Shown here piece by piece: positions 15,052-23,027 of a DNA stretch of 24,372 nucleotides. The notes under the pieces are model-generated. The model was not told the DNA's origin. It worked only from the letters and a program-made list of their open reading frames with translations, and ran no database searches. The position numbers and the translations under genes were made by a program. Source of the DNA: CAWHNT01 sp963830775 (GTDB lineage Bacteria; Pseudomonadota; Alphaproteobacteria; Geminicoccales; Geminicoccaceae); assembly GCA_963830775.1 (NCBI GenBank), contig CAWHNT010000017.1:1-24372 (forward strand), given 5' to 3'. Every line of letters begins with the position of its first letter. Position 1 is the first letter of the stretch.

Positions 15052-15781
15052 CATCACGACACCTCTGTAGAGCAGGTTGGGCCGAGTGGCCGGAAGGGCT
15101 TCGGGGTGCGGAGCCTCTACCTCACTGGCGGCATCCACTGCGGGCGGGCATGGCGGCGTCTATCATGGTCGATGGCATCCTGCAGCCGGACGAGCCAGAG
15201 GTCGTGGCGGACTGCGGTGGTCTTGCGCGCCTTGAGCTGGCCCGTGTGCAGCCAGCGATAGATCGTCCCCTCCGGCACATCGAGCCGGACCGACAACTCC
15301 GCCACCGTGCATTCATCCGGCGCGCGGTCCACGACCGCGCTCGGGCGGTGGCGCCCATCCGGCAGCAGGCCTTTGCGCTGGAGCAGCGAGCGGGCCGCGT
15401 TCTCGCTGAAGGGCCGGTTGCGCACCGTGCGCCAGCCCTCGGCGTTGAGCCGGCGCGCGATCTCGGGCGGGCGGCAGCCTTCGCCGAACATGGCCTCGAT
15501 CCTGGCGACGAGCTCTCGGTGGTGCCGGAGCTGGCGCAGCCGCCGCACCGGGCGGATCACTTGGTGGGATGTGCGGCACCCGCCGGCCCAGTGGCACTCC
15601 ACCGTCATCAGTTCGCTTTCGCCGACGACCGTGACCACCACCCGGTCGAGCATCAGCCGGACGATCTCCTGGCGCGCGGTCGGCGTCGTCGTAGGGGCGT
15701 GCCAGATCGCCGGGATGTTCTCGGCCAGCCGGCGGATCTGTTCGCGCTCGGTTGCGGTCAGCTTGGCAGGCTCACGGGGGC
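15052..15781 (-). mobile_element. Serine-recombinase element 3, left-end remnant
   Basis: This is the left end of a third recombinase element, inserted in IS66 tnpB. Directly after the tnpB break, CATC is followed 9 bases later by TCTGTAGAGC, which resembles CATC and TCTGAAGAGC at an end of element 1, though spaced 8 bases closer. The recombinase C-terminus faces this end, as in elements 1 and 2. The other end of the element is lost beyond the IS30 insertion, so a core repeat cannot be tested. Confidence 0.65.
15117..15781 (-). pseudogene. Large serine recombinase, C-terminal fragment (element 3)
   Basis: About 220 C-terminal residues survive. LAENIPAIWHAPTTT, ECHWAGGCRTSHQVIRPVRR, IARRLNAEGWRTVRNRPFSE and the helix-turn-helix-like LSVRLDVPEGTIYRWLHTGQ align well with the 705-aa recombinase (EDIPALWHAPTTT, TCHWAGGVRTGHVLTRPVKQ). 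It is therefore closer to element 1 than to element 2. The catalytic N-terminus is missing because the fragment stops at the IS30 terminal repeat at 15782. Confidence 0.9.
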
Positions 15782-16870
15782 GGATTCTGGAACGAAGCGC
15801 AACGGGTTAAGCGAAGCGGATTTGGACGTCTCTGCCAAGCTCCTTGAGCAGGGCCTGGAGCGGTGTGAGGAAGCCGAGGCACTTCCTCGGCGTCAGGTTG
15901 TGGCTGAGGACGATCTCCTGCAGCTCGGCGTCGCCGAGCGCGTCGAGGTCGAGGTCCCGGGGCAGGTCGCGGCGCAGCCGGCCGTTGGCGTTCTCGACCG
16001 CCCCTTTCTGCCACGACGCATACGCGTCGCAGAACCACGTCGTCATCGCGCAGGCGCTCGCGAGCAGCCCATGCCGGGCGAACGCGGTGTCGTTGTCGAA
16101 GGTGATCGAGGCGCGCAGTCGCGGGTCGAGCCGTCGGAACACCGCCATCATCACCGCCACGGTCTCGGCGGCCGACTTGCCGGCGAGGCGGGCGGCCAGC
16201 ACAAACCGCGTCTTGCGCTCCTTGAGGACCAGCACCGGCCGCGTCCGCTTGCAGATCAGGAGGTCGCCTTCCCAGTGGCCGACCTCGCCGCGCTCGGCCA
16301 CCGCCAAGGGCCGGTCGTGGATGGAACGTCGCTCGGCGATCGTGGTGTGCGGCTGCCGAGCCCGTCTTCGGCCGCGCCTGGTGCGCCCGCGCGGCAGCAG
16401 CTTCCAGAGCTTCTCGGCCTTCTGCCCGGCGCGGTGGATGAAGGCGTAGATGGTCTCGAGGGAGATGGCGCGGAGCCCACGCTCCTCGCCGCGCTTGAGC
16501 CAGCCGGCGATCTGCTCGGGCGTCCACCCCTCCAGCAGGCGCTCGCGGACAAAGCGGCCGAGCTTGGCGTCACGCTCGAGAATGGCCGGGCGCTGCCGGC
16601 GCTCGAGGTAGCAGCCCTCGGCGTGGACCGGCAGGTAGCCGCCCCTGGGCAGCGCGTTGCGGCGCAGCTCGCGGCTGATCGTCGAGGCAGCCCGGCCGAG
16701 CCGCTCCGCGATCGCCCGCAGGCTCAGGCCCTCCGCCTTGAGGGCCGCCAGCCGTTCCCTTTCCGCCAAGATCAGATGCGTCCCACCCGACATCGCGCCA
16801 TCCCGGAGTTCGGTTCACCGGCAGGGCGTTACCACAACGCCCCGGGATGTTGCACTTCACGCCTGACTCC
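15782..16870 (-). mobile_element. IS30-family insertion sequence
   Basis: Imperfect terminal repeats of about 24 bp bound the transposase gene. The left end reads GGATTCTGGAACGAAGCGCA and the complement of the right end reads GGAGTCAGGCGTGAAGTGCA, with about 17 of 24 positions shared. The left end abuts the recombinase 3 fragment and the right end a hairpin upstream of the racemase gene. The flanks do not belong to one another, so a deletion or rearrangement accompanied or followed the insertion. No clear target duplication is seen. Confidence 0.8.
15807..16793 (-). CDS. IS30-family transposase, 328 aa
   Basis: This is an intact DDE transposase. The N-terminal helix-turn-helix is LKAEGLSLRAIAERLGRAAS followed by TISRELRR. 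The catalytic residues are D177 in GHWEGDLL, D233 in TFDNDTAF and E267 in WQKGAVENANG, giving the DD(33)E spacing typical of IS30. Length is normal for the family. It is the only complete, unbroken IS transposase gene in the window, so this IS30 may be active and could be the youngest insertion in the nest. Confidence 0.95.
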   Translation of the reverse strand: MSGGTHLILAERERLAALKAEGLSLRAIAERLGRAASTISRELRRNALPRGGYLPVHAEGCYLERRQRPAILERDAKLGRFVRERLLEGWTPEQIAGWLKRGEERGLRAISLETIYAFIHRAGQKAEKLWKLLPRGRTRRGRRRARQPHTTIAERRSIHDRPLAVAERGEVGHWEGDLLICKRTRPVLVLKERKTRFVLAARLAGKSAAETVAVMMAVFRRLDPRLRASITFDNDTAFARHGLLASACAMTTWFCDAYASWQKGAVENANGRLRRDLPRDLDLDALGDAELQEIVLSHNLTPRKCLGFLTPLQALLKELGRDVQIRFA

Positions 16871-16888
16871 GCCGAGCGCTTGCTCGGC
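16871..16888. terminator. Hairpin between IS30 and the racemase gene
   Basis: GCCGAGC and GCTCGGC form a perfect 7-bp stem with the loop GCTT, 10 nt before the racemase ATG. There is no T-run on either strand. It could be a remnant of an upstream terminator or could affect translation of the racemase gene. Confidence 0.3.
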
Positions 16889-16898
16889 ACCCACCAAC

Positions 16899-17420
16899 AT
16901 GAAGCTGGTCCTGCTGACCCCCAACGCGGATCCGACCCTCGACCTCGGCCAGGAGCTGGCGGCGTACGCGAGCATGCTGCGGCCGGAGGTGCCAGACATC
17001 GAGATAGGTCACGCGGTGATCGATCGCGGCCCCGTGCGCATCGAGACCGATGATGACGTGCTCGCGGCGGCGCCCGAGGTCGTGCGCAAGGCGCGGTCTC
17101 TCGTGCGTGAGGGCGCCGACGCAGTCATCATCGACTGCATGTCGGAGCCTGGGCTCGGCGAGGCGCAGCGCTCGGTCCCGATCCCGGTCGTCGGCCCGAG
17201 GAGCGCCGTGCTCGCCGCCGCCGGTGGTGGCCCGGTCACCTTCGTGCGGGACGCGGCTGCCGCGAGGCGGGCCCTGGCTGAGGGCGCGCGCGTCCTCTCG
17301 CTGTGCTCGACCAGCCTGCCCGATCTCGCCGCCTCGCTTCAGGCGACGCTGGGCGTGCGGGTCCTTGACCCCTTGCCGGTCGCGCTCTGGGAAGCGGTAC
17401 GCCGGGTGAGGGTCGGCTAG
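16899..17420 (+). CDS. Asp/Glu/hydantoin racemase-family protein, short
   Basis: Members of this family racemise amino acids or hydantoins, or isomerise related acids, using two cysteines. The protein starts MKLVLLTPNADPTLDLGQEL. One candidate catalytic Cys is in ADAVIIDCMSEPGL and the other in VLSLCSTSLPDL. At 173 aa it is shorter than the usual 220-240, mainly through a short central part between PVVGP and VTFVRD. No ribosome site is obvious upstream of the ATG and the hairpin there is close, so the original promoter and 5' region may have been lost to the IS30-side rearrangement. The substrate cannot be predicted. Confidence 0.75.
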   Translation: MKLVLLTPNADPTLDLGQELAAYASMLRPEVPDIEIGHAVIDRGPVRIETDDDVLAAAPEVVRKARSLVREGADAVIIDCMSEPGLGEAQRSVPIPVVGPRSAVLAAAGGGPVTFVRDAAAARRALAEGARVLSLCSTSLPDLAASLQATLGVRVLDPLPVALWEAVRRVRVG

Positions 17421-17452
17421 GCGGCCATCGGCGGACGGCTACAGTCAGATGA

Positions 17453-17498
17453 CGCTTACCTCCCACTGGTCATCCCGCTTACCTCCCACTGGTCATCC
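17453..17498. repeat. Two tandem copies of a 23-bp unit
   Basis: Two perfect head-to-tail copies of a unit beginning CGCTTACCTCCCACTGGTCA lie 33 bp after the racemase stop. The surrounding stretch 17421-17668 contains no gene I can support. The role is unknown; it may be a duplicated IS terminus or a site for a DNA-binding protein. Confidence 0.9.
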
Positions 17499-17668
17499 CG
17501 CAGGGCGTAGCGGCGCATCGGTCGGTCCTCCACGGCGGCCAACCGACCCCGAACCGTCCATCAGGCCGACTGATCCCTCGATTGAGGGTAACCGTCATCT
17601 GAAGGGCACCTTGCGGACGGCTGTGGGCCGCCTCGTCACTGAGTTTACGCAGTTAATTCCGAGAGGGG

Positions 17669-18516
17669 TCAAGGAACGGCGAGTGCACGGGCAGACGTTG
17701 GTATGGTGCGGTCCAACATGAGCTTGATCTTGGGCGCGATTCCGTCCGCAATGGCGTAGCCGAGCTCGCGATATGCCTCGAACTGCTCCTCGTCGAGGAA
17801 TTGATTGCTCGTCGATCGGTCGGGAAAGTCCTGGTTCGCTGCCTTATAGGCCAGGAGATCAAATGGTAAGTCTTTGACGAGCACTGCTTTTAAGTAGACT
17901 AGCTGACCTGTACTGCCATCTGAATAGGTAATTTTGGCTACAACATGAGAATTTTTCGAGAAGCGGACGCCTGTTGGATACTCGGCATCCACGGATGGTA
18001 CGAGGTCCCCAAGCTTTCTGCCCTGAAACTCGATCCTTACACCAAAATCTCTTTGGATACGCATTAAGACATTGTGCAGATTGGCTAACTTGTAGCCGGG
18101 ATCGGCGGCCCCGTCGCACAGTACAATGAGTTTTAGCCGGCGCCGGACCAGCTCGTAAAGTGCGAGACTCTCGAACTGTCCTCCGTCATTTAGGAGGCAC
18201 GTCTCGGAGTCCTCTCTGAGGTTGAGGCCCAGCAGTTCGATGAGGCCCGGCCTGAAGTGGTTGGGCCGGAAGAGCCGGGCTTTAGAGGTGTGGCGCGGGT
18301 TCGGGACCCAGAAGCCAAGCCGTAGGCCGACAAGCGCCATCAGCGCGCTAATAAAGGGGTTCCAAGTCACGCCAGACCTGCCACCGAGCCAGGGACTGGC
18401 AGCTGTGCCCGATATGGCCATCGCTGTCGGCAGCGTCAGCTCGTCATTCATGAAGTGGGCGGTGGGTTGCCAGCCGGTTGCATTGCTGCCGCAGTAAAGT
18501 GGTGACAGAATAAACC
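17669..18516 (-). pseudogene. Patatin-like phospholipase, C-terminal fragment
   Basis: The minus strand reads GFILSPLYCGSNATGWQPTA, then LTLPTAMAISGTAASPWLGG, LLNDGGQFESLALYELVRRR and LKLIVLCDGAADP, ending at the stop at 17669. This matches the C-terminal half of large bacterial patatin-like hydrolases. D-G-G in NDGG would be the Asp of the Ser-Asp dyad. The N-terminal part with the G-x-S-x-G nucleophile is missing, cut at about 18517. A Met at 18451 could start a 260-aa product, but without the nucleophile it would be inactive as a lipase. The sequence is less GC-rich than the IS elements around it. Confidence 0.8.
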
Positions 18517-18774
18517 CAGATCGCCCGCGCCAGCCGAGACCGCCTTCTCGCCTTCCACATCTGCGACTGGCTCGTGCCGACGAAGGACCTGCTCGAGGAC
18601 CGCGGGATGATGGGCGACGGCGTCATCGACATCCTGCATCTGCGCCGGCTGGTCGAGGCGCAAGGCTATGCCGGCTGCCACGAGGTCGAGATCTTCTCGC
18701 GCGAGAACTGGTGGCAGCGGGATCCGGTCGAGGTCGTGCGGGTCTGCACCGAACGCCACGCGACCTGCTGCTGA
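18517..18774 (+). pseudogene. Sugar phosphate isomerase/epimerase, C-terminal fragment
   Basis: About 85 residues survive: LLAFHICDWLVPTKDLLEDR, GMMGDGVIDILHLRRLVEAQ, then GYAGCHEVEIFSRENWWQRD and a stop at 18772-18774. This matches the last part of xylose-isomerase-like TIM-barrel proteins annotated as sugar phosphate isomerase/epimerase. The first three quarters are missing, cut at the same point (about 18517) as the patatin fragment on the other strand. Bases 18775-18865 after it look like native flank up to the IS1380 end. Confidence 0.8.
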
Positions 18775-19080
18775 GCACGATCGCGGCCAGCTCTTGCTGC
18801 GCTGCGGCGAACGGCTGAGGGCAGCCGCGGCTTCGGGCCTTCTGCCCTGTGGCCAGCGAGCTGCTTAAGCCGACATTGCCCGGATGGGCTCGGCTACCGC
18901 CCGGAACCCTGCTCCGCCACCGCTTCCCAGTCAATCGGCGCGCATGGTTGAGGGCGGATCCCGTGTGCGGGGGGCCACCGGACCCAGATCCGCGGGCCGA
19001 CCCGGGCTGTTTTGATGCCCCTGGTCGATCTCGGCGCATGGTTCTCCCTTCGGCTCTGGCCGCCCCCTGGTCCGCTCCTG

Positions 19081-19407
19081 TCAGGCGGCTGCCACCGGCG
19101 GTCCTCGCAGGCGGTCGATCCGGCGCAGGATCGCAGCGAACAACCCTCGCGGCACCGCCACCTCGGCCAGCTGGAAGACGACATAACGGCCGTGCCGCAC
19201 GATCCGGGCGCCGATCTTCACCAGCTTCTCGCGCAGCGTGGTCAATGACCACTGCGCCACCTCACGGGGCAGCGCCAGGCTGCGCAGGAAGTTGGCCAGG
19301 TTGTAGGCAAGCGCGAACAGCTGGAGGCGCACCGCGTTGTCGCGGAAGGCACGGCAGGACAGCCGGGTCCAGCGCAGCGCCAGCTTGCCTTCTTTGATCC
19401 ACTGCTC
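19081..19407 (-). pseudogene. IS1380 transposase, C-terminal fragment (right copy)
   Basis: This has the same 108 codons as the left copy, starting at the Glu of the Y-R-E-K signature and ending PPVAAA before the stop at 19081. An open frame extends upstream into element 1 (to about 19692), so a fused product is conceivable but not supported by any recognisable start signal. It lacks the two catalytic Asp regions. Confidence 0.9.
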
Positions 19408-19515
19408 CATCCACCCCCGTTGGAACGTCTGAAGAGCACTCGCCGTTGGACGAGACGCCACGCGTGGGTCACACGGCCCTGTTGGCGTTGGCGCACTGGC
19501 TGCAGCGACGTCGCC

Positions 19516-19713
19516 ATGCCTCCCTCGACCTCTCCGCCGCCGATCTGGCGGAACCTGCCAGCGGATCGCCGTCGCAGGCTGGCGGTGCTGATCGGCCGGC
19601 TGGCCTGGCGCCGGCTGGAGCCCGCACGCGCCGCCGCGGTCACTGAGCCGGGCGAGGAGCAGCCCGATGCCGCGCCCGGCCATCACCGACAAGATCCAAG
19701 GCCGTCATCGTGA
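19516..19713 (+). CDS. Small ORF overlapping the recombinase start (element 1, right copy)
   Basis: This is the counterpart of the small ORF in the left copy, with the same helix-prone segment (RRRRLAVLIGRLAWRRL) and the same 46-nt overlap with the recombinase gene. Here the upstream frame has A for T in the overlapping alternative ORF (AEPASGS instead of AEPTSGS). Function unknown. Confidence 0.4.
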   Translation: MPPSTSPPPIWRNLPADRRRRLAVLIGRLAWRRLEPARAAAVTEPGEEQPDAAPGHHRQDPRPSS

Positions 19714-21784
19714 TCGGCTCGCCGTCGTCTATATCCGCCAGTCGACCTTGCAGCAGGTCGGCAGGCATCCGGAGTCGACCCGGCTGCAATACGCCCTGGC
19801 CGAACGCGCCCAGCAGCTCGGGTGGGCGCGCGAGCGGATCGTGGTCATCGACGACGACCTGGGCCGGTCCGGCAGCTCGGCCGAGGCCAGGCCGGGGTTT
19901 CAGCGGCTGGTCGCCGAGGTCGGCCTCGGCCACGTCGGCCTGGTGCTCGGGGTCGAGATGTCCCGGCTCGCTCGCTCCTGTCGCGACTGGCATCAGCTAC
20001 TCGAGATCTGCGCTCTGTTCGACACCCTCATCGCCGACAGCGATGGCGTCCTCGACCCGGCGGCCTACAATGATCGTCTGCTGCTCGGGCTCAAAGGCAC
20101 GATGAGTGAGGCCGAGCTGCACATCCTCAAGAGCCGGATGCACGCCGGCCGTCAGGCCAAAGCCGAGCGCGGCGCGTTGTTCTTCAACTTGCCGCGTGGC
20201 TATGTGCGGCGGCCCTCGGGCGAGGTCGCGCTCGATCCGGACGCGCAGGTGCAGGCCGTCATCCGGCTGGTCTTCGCCCTGTTCGAGCAGCGGCGCACGA
20301 TCAACGGTGTGCTGGTCTACCTTGCGGCACATGACATCCAGCTGCCCTATCGGCTCCGCGGCGGGCCGGCCAAGGGTGAGCTCGTCTGGCGCCACCCGAA
20401 CCGCTACACGCTCAAGGAGATGCTGACCAACCCGGCCTATGCCGGGGCGTATGTCTATGGCCGGCGCGTGATCGATCCGCGCCGCCAACGCCCGGGGCAT
20501 CCCGGTTCCGGACGGATCAAGCGGGAGTCCGGCGGCATGGTGCTGCTCAGGGACCGCTGGCCCGCCTACATCAGCTGGGAGGATCACGCGCGAAACTGCG
20601 CCCAGGTGACCGCGAACCGCGCTCAGCATGCCGGTGTGCCGCGTGGCGGCCCTTCGCTGTTGGCAGGTCTGCTGGTGTGCGGACGCTGCGGTCGGCGCAT
20701 GGTGACCCTCTACCCGCAAGGCGGACGCTGCCTGCGTTACGCCTGTTCGCGCGAGGCGGTGAACTATGGCGGCGCCGCGTGCCAGTCTTTCAGTGGCCGC
20801 TGCTTGGATGCGCTGGTCGGCGCGCTGATCGTGCAGGCCCTGTCGCCGGCCGCGGTGGTGGCGAGCCTGCAGCTGGCCGAGGATGTCGAGCTGGAGCGTA
20901 CGGCGCTGCAGCGCCAGTGGCGCCAGCGTCTCGAGCGCGCCCGCTACGAGGCCGAGCGGGCCCGCCGGCAGTTCGACGCGGTGGAGCCGGAGAACCGGCT
21001 GGTTGCCCGGACCCTGGAGCGGCAATGGGAGCAGGCCCTGGCCGACGAGCTGCGTCTTCAGGCCGAGCACGAACGGTTCATCGCCTCTCAGCCGCTGCCG
21101 CTAACCGCAGCGGAGCTGGCGACGATCCACCAGCTGACCGAGGACATCCCGGCCTTGTGGCACGCGCCGACGACCACCGCTTGCGACCGGCAGGCGATCG
21201 CACGGCTGCTCTTGGAGCGGGTCGTGGCCACGGTCGAGGGCGCGAGCGAGCGGGTAGCGGTGACTTGCCACTGGGCCGGGGGCGTGCGCACCGGCCATGT
21301 GCTGACCCGTCCGGTCAAGCAGCTGGTGCAACTGAGCACCTGGCAGGCGCTGCTGGAACGGATCGGCGGCCTGCACGCGACGGGCTTGTCGGCACCGGCG
21401 ATCGCCGCGGCCCTCAACCACGAAGGCTGGCGCCCGCCGAAGCGGCGCGCGACGTTCACCGCCGCCATGGTGCGCCGGCTGCTCGGGGGGCAAGGCGTGC
21501 CGCCCAAGGCCCGGCATGCACCATCCCGCATAGTCGAACGGCAAGCGGCCACGGAGTTGACGCTCCTGGAACTGGCGGTGCGCCTGGCGATGCCTTACCC
21601 GTCGGTGTATCGCTGGCTTCGGCGCGGCTTGCTGCAAGCGCGCCGCGCGGTGACGGATCAGGGGCGGCCCATTTGGCTGGTCATGGCCGACGCCGACGAA
21701 CTCAAGCGCTTGCAGGCGCTCCGCCCGGCGAGCCCATCGGGCCAACCGTCCTGCCCGCCACCACTGCCCGGACCTAACTCTTGA
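19667..21784 (+). CDS. Large serine recombinase (element 1, right copy), 705 aa
   Basis: The enzyme has the same length and layout as the left copy, with Ser26 in YIRQS, the Cys-rich zinc ribbon at 338-372, the coiled coil, and the C-terminal helix-turn-helix segment. It differs at A333, Q415, R419, D675 and N704. None of these touches the catalytic centre or zinc ligands, so both copies should be active if expressed. The stop codon lies about 23 nt from the IS1380 junction. In both copies the recombinase is transcribed opposite to the host transposase gene, so it would not rely on the transposase promoter. Confidence 0.95.
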   Translation: MPRPAITDKIQGRHRDRLAVVYIRQSTLQQVGRHPESTRLQYALAERAQQLGWARERIVVIDDDLGRSGSSAEARPGFQRLVAEVGLGHVGLVLGVEMSRLARSCRDWHQLLEICALFDTLIADSDGVLDPAAYNDRLLLGLKGTMSEAELHILKSRMHAGRQAKAERGALFFNLPRGYVRRPSGEVALDPDAQVQAVIRLVFALFEQRRTINGVLVYLAAHDIQLPYRLRGGPAKGELVWRHPNRYTLKEMLTNPAYAGAYVYGRRVIDPRRQRPGHPGSGRIKRESGGMVLLRDRWPAYISWEDHARNCAQVTANRAQHAGVPRGGPSLLAGLLVCGRCGRRMVTLYPQGGRCLRYACSREAVNYGGAACQSFSGRCLDALVGALIVQALSPAAVVASLQLAEDVELERTALQRQWRQRLERARYEAERARRQFDAVEPENRLVARTLERQWEQALADELRLQAEHERFIASQPLPLTAAELATIHQLTEDIPALWHAPTTTACDRQAIARLLLERVVATVEGASERVAVTCHWAGGVRTGHVLTRPVKQLVQLSTWQALLERIGGLHATGLSAPAIAAALNHEGWRPPKRRATFTAAMVRRLLGGQGVPPKARHAPSRIVERQAATELTLLELAVRLAMPYPSVYRWLRRGLLQARRAVTDQGRPIWLVMADADELKRLQALRPASPSGQPSCPPPLPGPNS

Positions 21785-21807
21785 GACGCATGATGCCTGG
21801 TAGATGT

Positions 21808-22837
21808 CCGCCGTACCGCGGCCGTTGTAGAACTTGACCACCCGCTCCGCCGGCCGGGTCAGGTTGGTGACGATGAAGCCGACGCGCGGGTAGAGCTCAC
21901 CCTGGTGCCACTCGACCTTGGCCACCACCCGACGCGGCTTGGTCCAGCTCTGGGCCTGGTAGCTGAAGCTGGCGTGGAACACCTGCGGCTTCCTCGGCGG
22001 GCGGCCGACAGGCCGGGTCAGCAGGTGCCCGATCCGCTCCTGCAGGACCGCATTGGCCGGTAGGCGGATGGCATACCCCATGCCCTCGGCCTCGAGCAGC
22101 TCGTAGAGCTCGGGCTTGGCGAACGCGGCGTCGCCGCGGAAATAGAGAACAAGGCCCCGGCCGCGATAGCGGGCGATCACCGGCACCAGGACGGAGCGCC
22201 AGTCATCGGCGCTATGCACGTTGCCGGGCCGCAGCATGCAGCGCTCGAGATCGCCGAACTGGTTGAACAGGAATAGCGGATGGTAGCAGGTGCAGCCGAA
22301 GTGGCCGTTGTAGGCCGAGCCCTCCTGCTGGCCGTGGGTCGGGCTCTCTGAGCTGTCCATGTCGAGGATGATCCCGTCCGGCGGCCGGCGCGCGTGCACC
22401 CGGTCGATCCACGCGCCGGACAGAGCGGCGAGCGCCGCGAGGTTGGCCTCGGTGGCCAGCCACTCGGTCTCGAACCGCCCCATCTGACTGGTCGAGGCCG
22501 CAGGTCGGTCGAGCCCCTCACGCCCCACGATGGCGCGCATGGCCGGGTCGCGGGCGAGCCGGTCGGCGTCGTTGACGTCCTCGTAGCCGGCGAGCCGGCC
22601 GTAGACCGCCTGCCGCAAGAGGCCGAGCAGCCGGTGCCGAGTGTTCTTCCCACGCCGGCCTTCGGCAAGAGCCGACACGCCCATTGTGGTCAGGTCGAGG
22701 GCGTCGTCCAGCTCGCGGTACGCGAGCAGACCACCGTCCGAGGTGATCTTGGCCCCATGGAACTCGAGCTTGATCCGGCGGTCGAAGGCGACCCGTAGCG
22801 GCTCCTTCGTTTCACCCGTCACGTCCGCCATGACCAT
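21808..22837 (-). pseudogene. IS1380 transposase, N-terminal fragment (right copy)
   Basis: This is the first 343 codons of the IS1380 transposase. It starts MVMADVTGETKEP, has ITSDGGLLAYRELDDAL, the first catalytic Asp in IILDMDSSESPTHG (D159 or D161), the second in YFRGDAAF (D236), and breaks after FYNGRGTA, with Y337 and R340 of the Y-R-E-K signature present. The catalytic Glu and Lys lie beyond element 1. The frame stays open antisense to the recombinase as far as 21101, giving a 578-codon ORF whose C-terminal third is not transposase-like. An alternative start is Met3. Confidence 0.9.
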
Positions 22838-22866
22838 CCCATCCGACCACTGCTATGTCTCTGATC

Positions 22867-22872
22867 CTTATA
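22867..22872 (-). promoter_or_regulatory. Possible -10 box of the IS1380 transposase
   Basis: TATAAG on the minus strand lies about 30 nt before the transposase start, in the short stretch inside the IS end. A -35-like CTGATTC stands a little further upstream. This is a reasonable but untested match in otherwise GC-rich DNA. Confidence 0.3.
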
Positions 22873-22935
22873 GCAGAATCAGCGCAGAGGGTCAGCTGAA
22901 AGCCGCGGCATCTGGGAAATACGGGGTAAGGTGGG

Positions 22936-23020
22936 TCACGCGGCCCTGGCCATCTGCTCGTAAGCTTGGGCCGGGGTCAAGAAGCCGAGCGCCGAGTGCC
23001 GGCGCTGGCGGTTGAGCTTC
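22936..23020 (-). pseudogene. IS3-type transposase OrfB, extreme C-terminus
   Basis: The minus strand encodes KLNRQRRHSALGFLTPAQAY, then EQMARAA and a stop, the hallmark end of IS3-family OrfB proteins. It abuts the IS1380 outer end on one side and IS110 sequence on the other. The 12 bases TGACCCACCTTA that include its stop recur after the other IS3 fragment at 24180-24191. Confidence 0.85.
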
Positions 23021-23027
23021 CCCCGGC

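Larger units (their letters stand above)
19408..21808 (+). mobile_element. Serine-recombinase element 1, right copy
   Basis: This copy is bounded by TCC (GGA on the transposase strand) at 19406-19408 and 21807-21809, with the same imperfect terminal inverted repeats and gene content as the left copy. The two copies differ by scattered substitutions, so they are separate copies and not one sequence assembled twice. Confidence 0.85.
18866..22916 (-). mobile_element. IS1380-family element interrupted by serine-recombinase element 1 (right copy, complete)
   Basis: This is the inverted second copy of the compound at the window's left edge. The inner end at 18866 is where identity with the left copy stops. 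The outer end is near 22916, where CCAGATGCCGCGG (complement) resembles CCGGATGGGCTCGG at the inner end; it could extend to about 22926, next to the IS3 remnant. Removing element 1 leaves an IS of about 1.65 kb with one transposase gene, normal for IS1380. The recombinase element sits at exactly the same base as in the left copy. Confidence 0.85.

Noticed and set aside
14850..17420. An 856-codon open frame joining tnpB to the racemase
   Set aside because: Only its two ends match known families; the middle is antisense to recombinase 3 and the IS30 transposase. It is a chance open frame in GC-rich DNA.
19081..19692. 203-codon ORF fusing the end of element 1 to the IS1380 C-terminus as a possible new protein
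   Set aside because: The upstream part is antisense or out of frame with the small recombinase-linked ORFs and shows no conserved features; only the last 108 codons are transposase.
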